Shown in pieces: positions 23,713 to 24,461 of a DNA stretch of 24,461 bases. The stretch covers positions 1 to 24,461 of the forward strand of contig DMJL01000233.1 of NCBI GenBank assembly GCA_003451785.1. The letters are read 5' to 3'. Within the stretch, counting starts at the first letter, position 1, and every line of letters begins with the position of its first letter. The DNA is from Bacteroidales bacterium. GTDB lineage: Bacteria > Bacteroidota > Bacteroidia > Bacteroidales > UBA7960. The translations under genes were made by a program, and so were the position numbers. The notes beneath the pieces were generated by a model. It did not search any database and was not told the DNA's origin. It was given only the letters and a program-made list of their open reading frames with translations.

Positions 23713-24399
23713 TTATTGTACGCTCACCCTACCGATATAGCGGTCAATATTTCTGCCTTCGGCGGTATTTGGAAACTCCTCTTTGATTCTTTCGTAGTAT
23801 TTCAATGCTTCTGCCGGCTCGCCCATAACCTCTTTTGTAAGCCCAGCCTTAAACAAAAACAATGGAGTAGTAAGATCGTTAGGCTCATGGGAATAGGCTC
23901 TGCGATAAAATCTCAAACCCCGATCCAACTGCCCCAATTCAATATAAGCATCGCCAATTGCACCCAATGCCATTGCACCTACCAATTTATCTCTGCCATT
24001 AAACCTTTTTAAATGCTCAAGCGCAAGCTCGTATTCGCCAAGCCTCATATAAATAATACCCGCATAATAATTTGATAGGTTGGCAGCCGATGTAAATCTG
24101 TATTCGGAAATTATATCAAGAAATCCTGGATAAACACCATCGCCATTGAGTGCCAACTGTAGGCTGTCTCTTTCAAAATGCAATTCGGCCATAAACATTT
24201 CTGCACTAGCTTCTTTTTCACGCGGAGCCAACACAAATCTGGTGGCAAGAATGTAGCCGGCAACTAACACGACAATTATTCCAACGACCCAAATGATAAT
24301 TTTTTGGTTGCGCTCAATAAATTGCTCAGAACGAGACAATGCCTGTTCTGCTGCTACGATATTTTTCTCTTCTTGTTTTGGAGTTTTGCTTTTCGACAT
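23713..24399 (-). CDS. Membrane-anchored tetratricopeptide repeat protein
   Basis: The 228-residue product has a charged cytoplasmic N-terminus (about 1-32), one membrane helix (about 33-55) and a periplasmic part. The latter shows at least three TPR-like helical pairs, such as NYYAGIIYMRLGEYELALEHL, AIGDAYIELGQLDRGLRFYRRA and GLTKEVMGEPAEALKYYERI. The layout resembles YfgM-type proteins that assist the Sec translocon in E. coli, but that role is only an analogy. It heads the TPR-ribH-fmt operon with a TAATTTTG element 21 bases before its start. In many Bacteroidota the divergent neighbour is recF, which would lie just past the right edge. Confidence 0.88.
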   Translation of the reverse strand: MSKSKTPKQEEKNIVAAEQALSRSEQFIERNQKIIIWVVGIIVVLVAGYILATRFVLAPREKEASAEMFMAELHFERDSLQLALNGDGVYPGFLDIISEYRFTSAANLSNYYAGIIYMRLGEYELALEHLKRFNGRDKLVGAMALGAIGDAYIELGQLDRGLRFYRRAYSHEPNDLTTPLFLFKAGLTKEVMGEPAEALKYYERIKEEFPNTAEGRNIDRYIGRVSVQ

Positions 24400-24419
24400 A
24401 ATTTCTGAATTTTAGCTTG

Positions 24420-24427
24420 CAAAATTA
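24420..24427 (-). promoter_or_regulatory. Probable -7 element of the TPR-ribH-fmt operon
   Basis: On the minus strand TAATTTTG lies 21 bases upstream of the ATG at 24399. No -33 TTG is visible before the window edge region. Confidence 0.55.
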
Positions 24428-24430
24428 ATG

Positions 24431-24438
24431 TATTTTTG
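24431..24438 (+). promoter_or_regulatory. Probable -7 element of a divergent gene beyond the right edge
   Basis: TATTTTTG matches TAnnTTTG on the plus strand, three bases from the opposing element of the TPR gene. The gene it serves starts outside the window; recF is the usual neighbour here, by recall only. Confidence 0.45.
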
Positions 24439-24461
24439 CGTTATTGAAGATGGGGAATTGG

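Overview
The window looks like chromosomal core DNA from a member of the Bacteroidota. It is A+T-rich. Intergenic gaps carry the TAnnTTTG -7 promoter element typical of that phylum, few genes have a Shine-Dalgarno sequence, and the gene neighbourhoods are characteristic: lptD opposite an amidase and an MCE gene, DUF3822-rsmD-coaD, rsfS-ftsH-LUD-DUF2007-cdsA-psd, and TPR-ribH-fmt. I see no rRNA, tRNA, insertion sequence, CRISPR array or phage gene, and no gene-free stretch longer than about 240 bases. Nothing suggests recent transfer.

Left part (1-8945). The 5' portion of ilvE runs off the left edge on the minus strand. It is followed on the same strand by a PBP4-type peptidase (dacB), an MCE/MlaD lipid-transport protein and a secreted N-acetylmuramoyl-L-alanine amidase. 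Divergent from the amidase is a long LptD-like outer-membrane LPS assembly protein. Next come an unrecognised membrane-anchored protein with a pseudopilin-like layout and a DUF3822 protein. This part is mainly about the cell envelope: peptidoglycan trimming, lipid traffic and LPS insertion.

Middle (8936-17652). rsmD and coaD read rightward and converge on a NUDIX hydrolase. The NUDIX gene is divergent from pyrE, apparently through overlapping promoters, and pyrE is followed by a small SRPBCC protein that converges on birA. Opposite birA starts a rightward operon: rsfS, ftsH, a LUD-domain gene, a DUF2007 gene, cdsA and psd. It joins ribosome silencing, membrane proteolysis and phospholipid synthesis (CDP-diacylglycerol, then phosphatidylethanolamine).

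Right part (17695-24461). All genes read leftward: a YjjG-like HAD phosphatase, RecQ helicase, an agmatinase/arginase-family ureohydrolase and an HU protein with its own complete promoter and terminator. Then comes the TPR protein-ribH-fmt operon. A pair of back-to-back -7 elements at the right edge points to a divergent gene just outside.

The region is mostly housekeeping, and I do not see a convincing new defence, mobile or biosynthetic system. The points most worth a second look are the pseudopilin-like unknown protein, the cysteine layout of LptD, the solo LUD and DUF2007 genes in the ftsH-cdsA operon, an unexplained hairpin between birA and rsfS, an operator-like dyad at the HU promoter, and a 23-codon ORF just upstream of the MCE gene.
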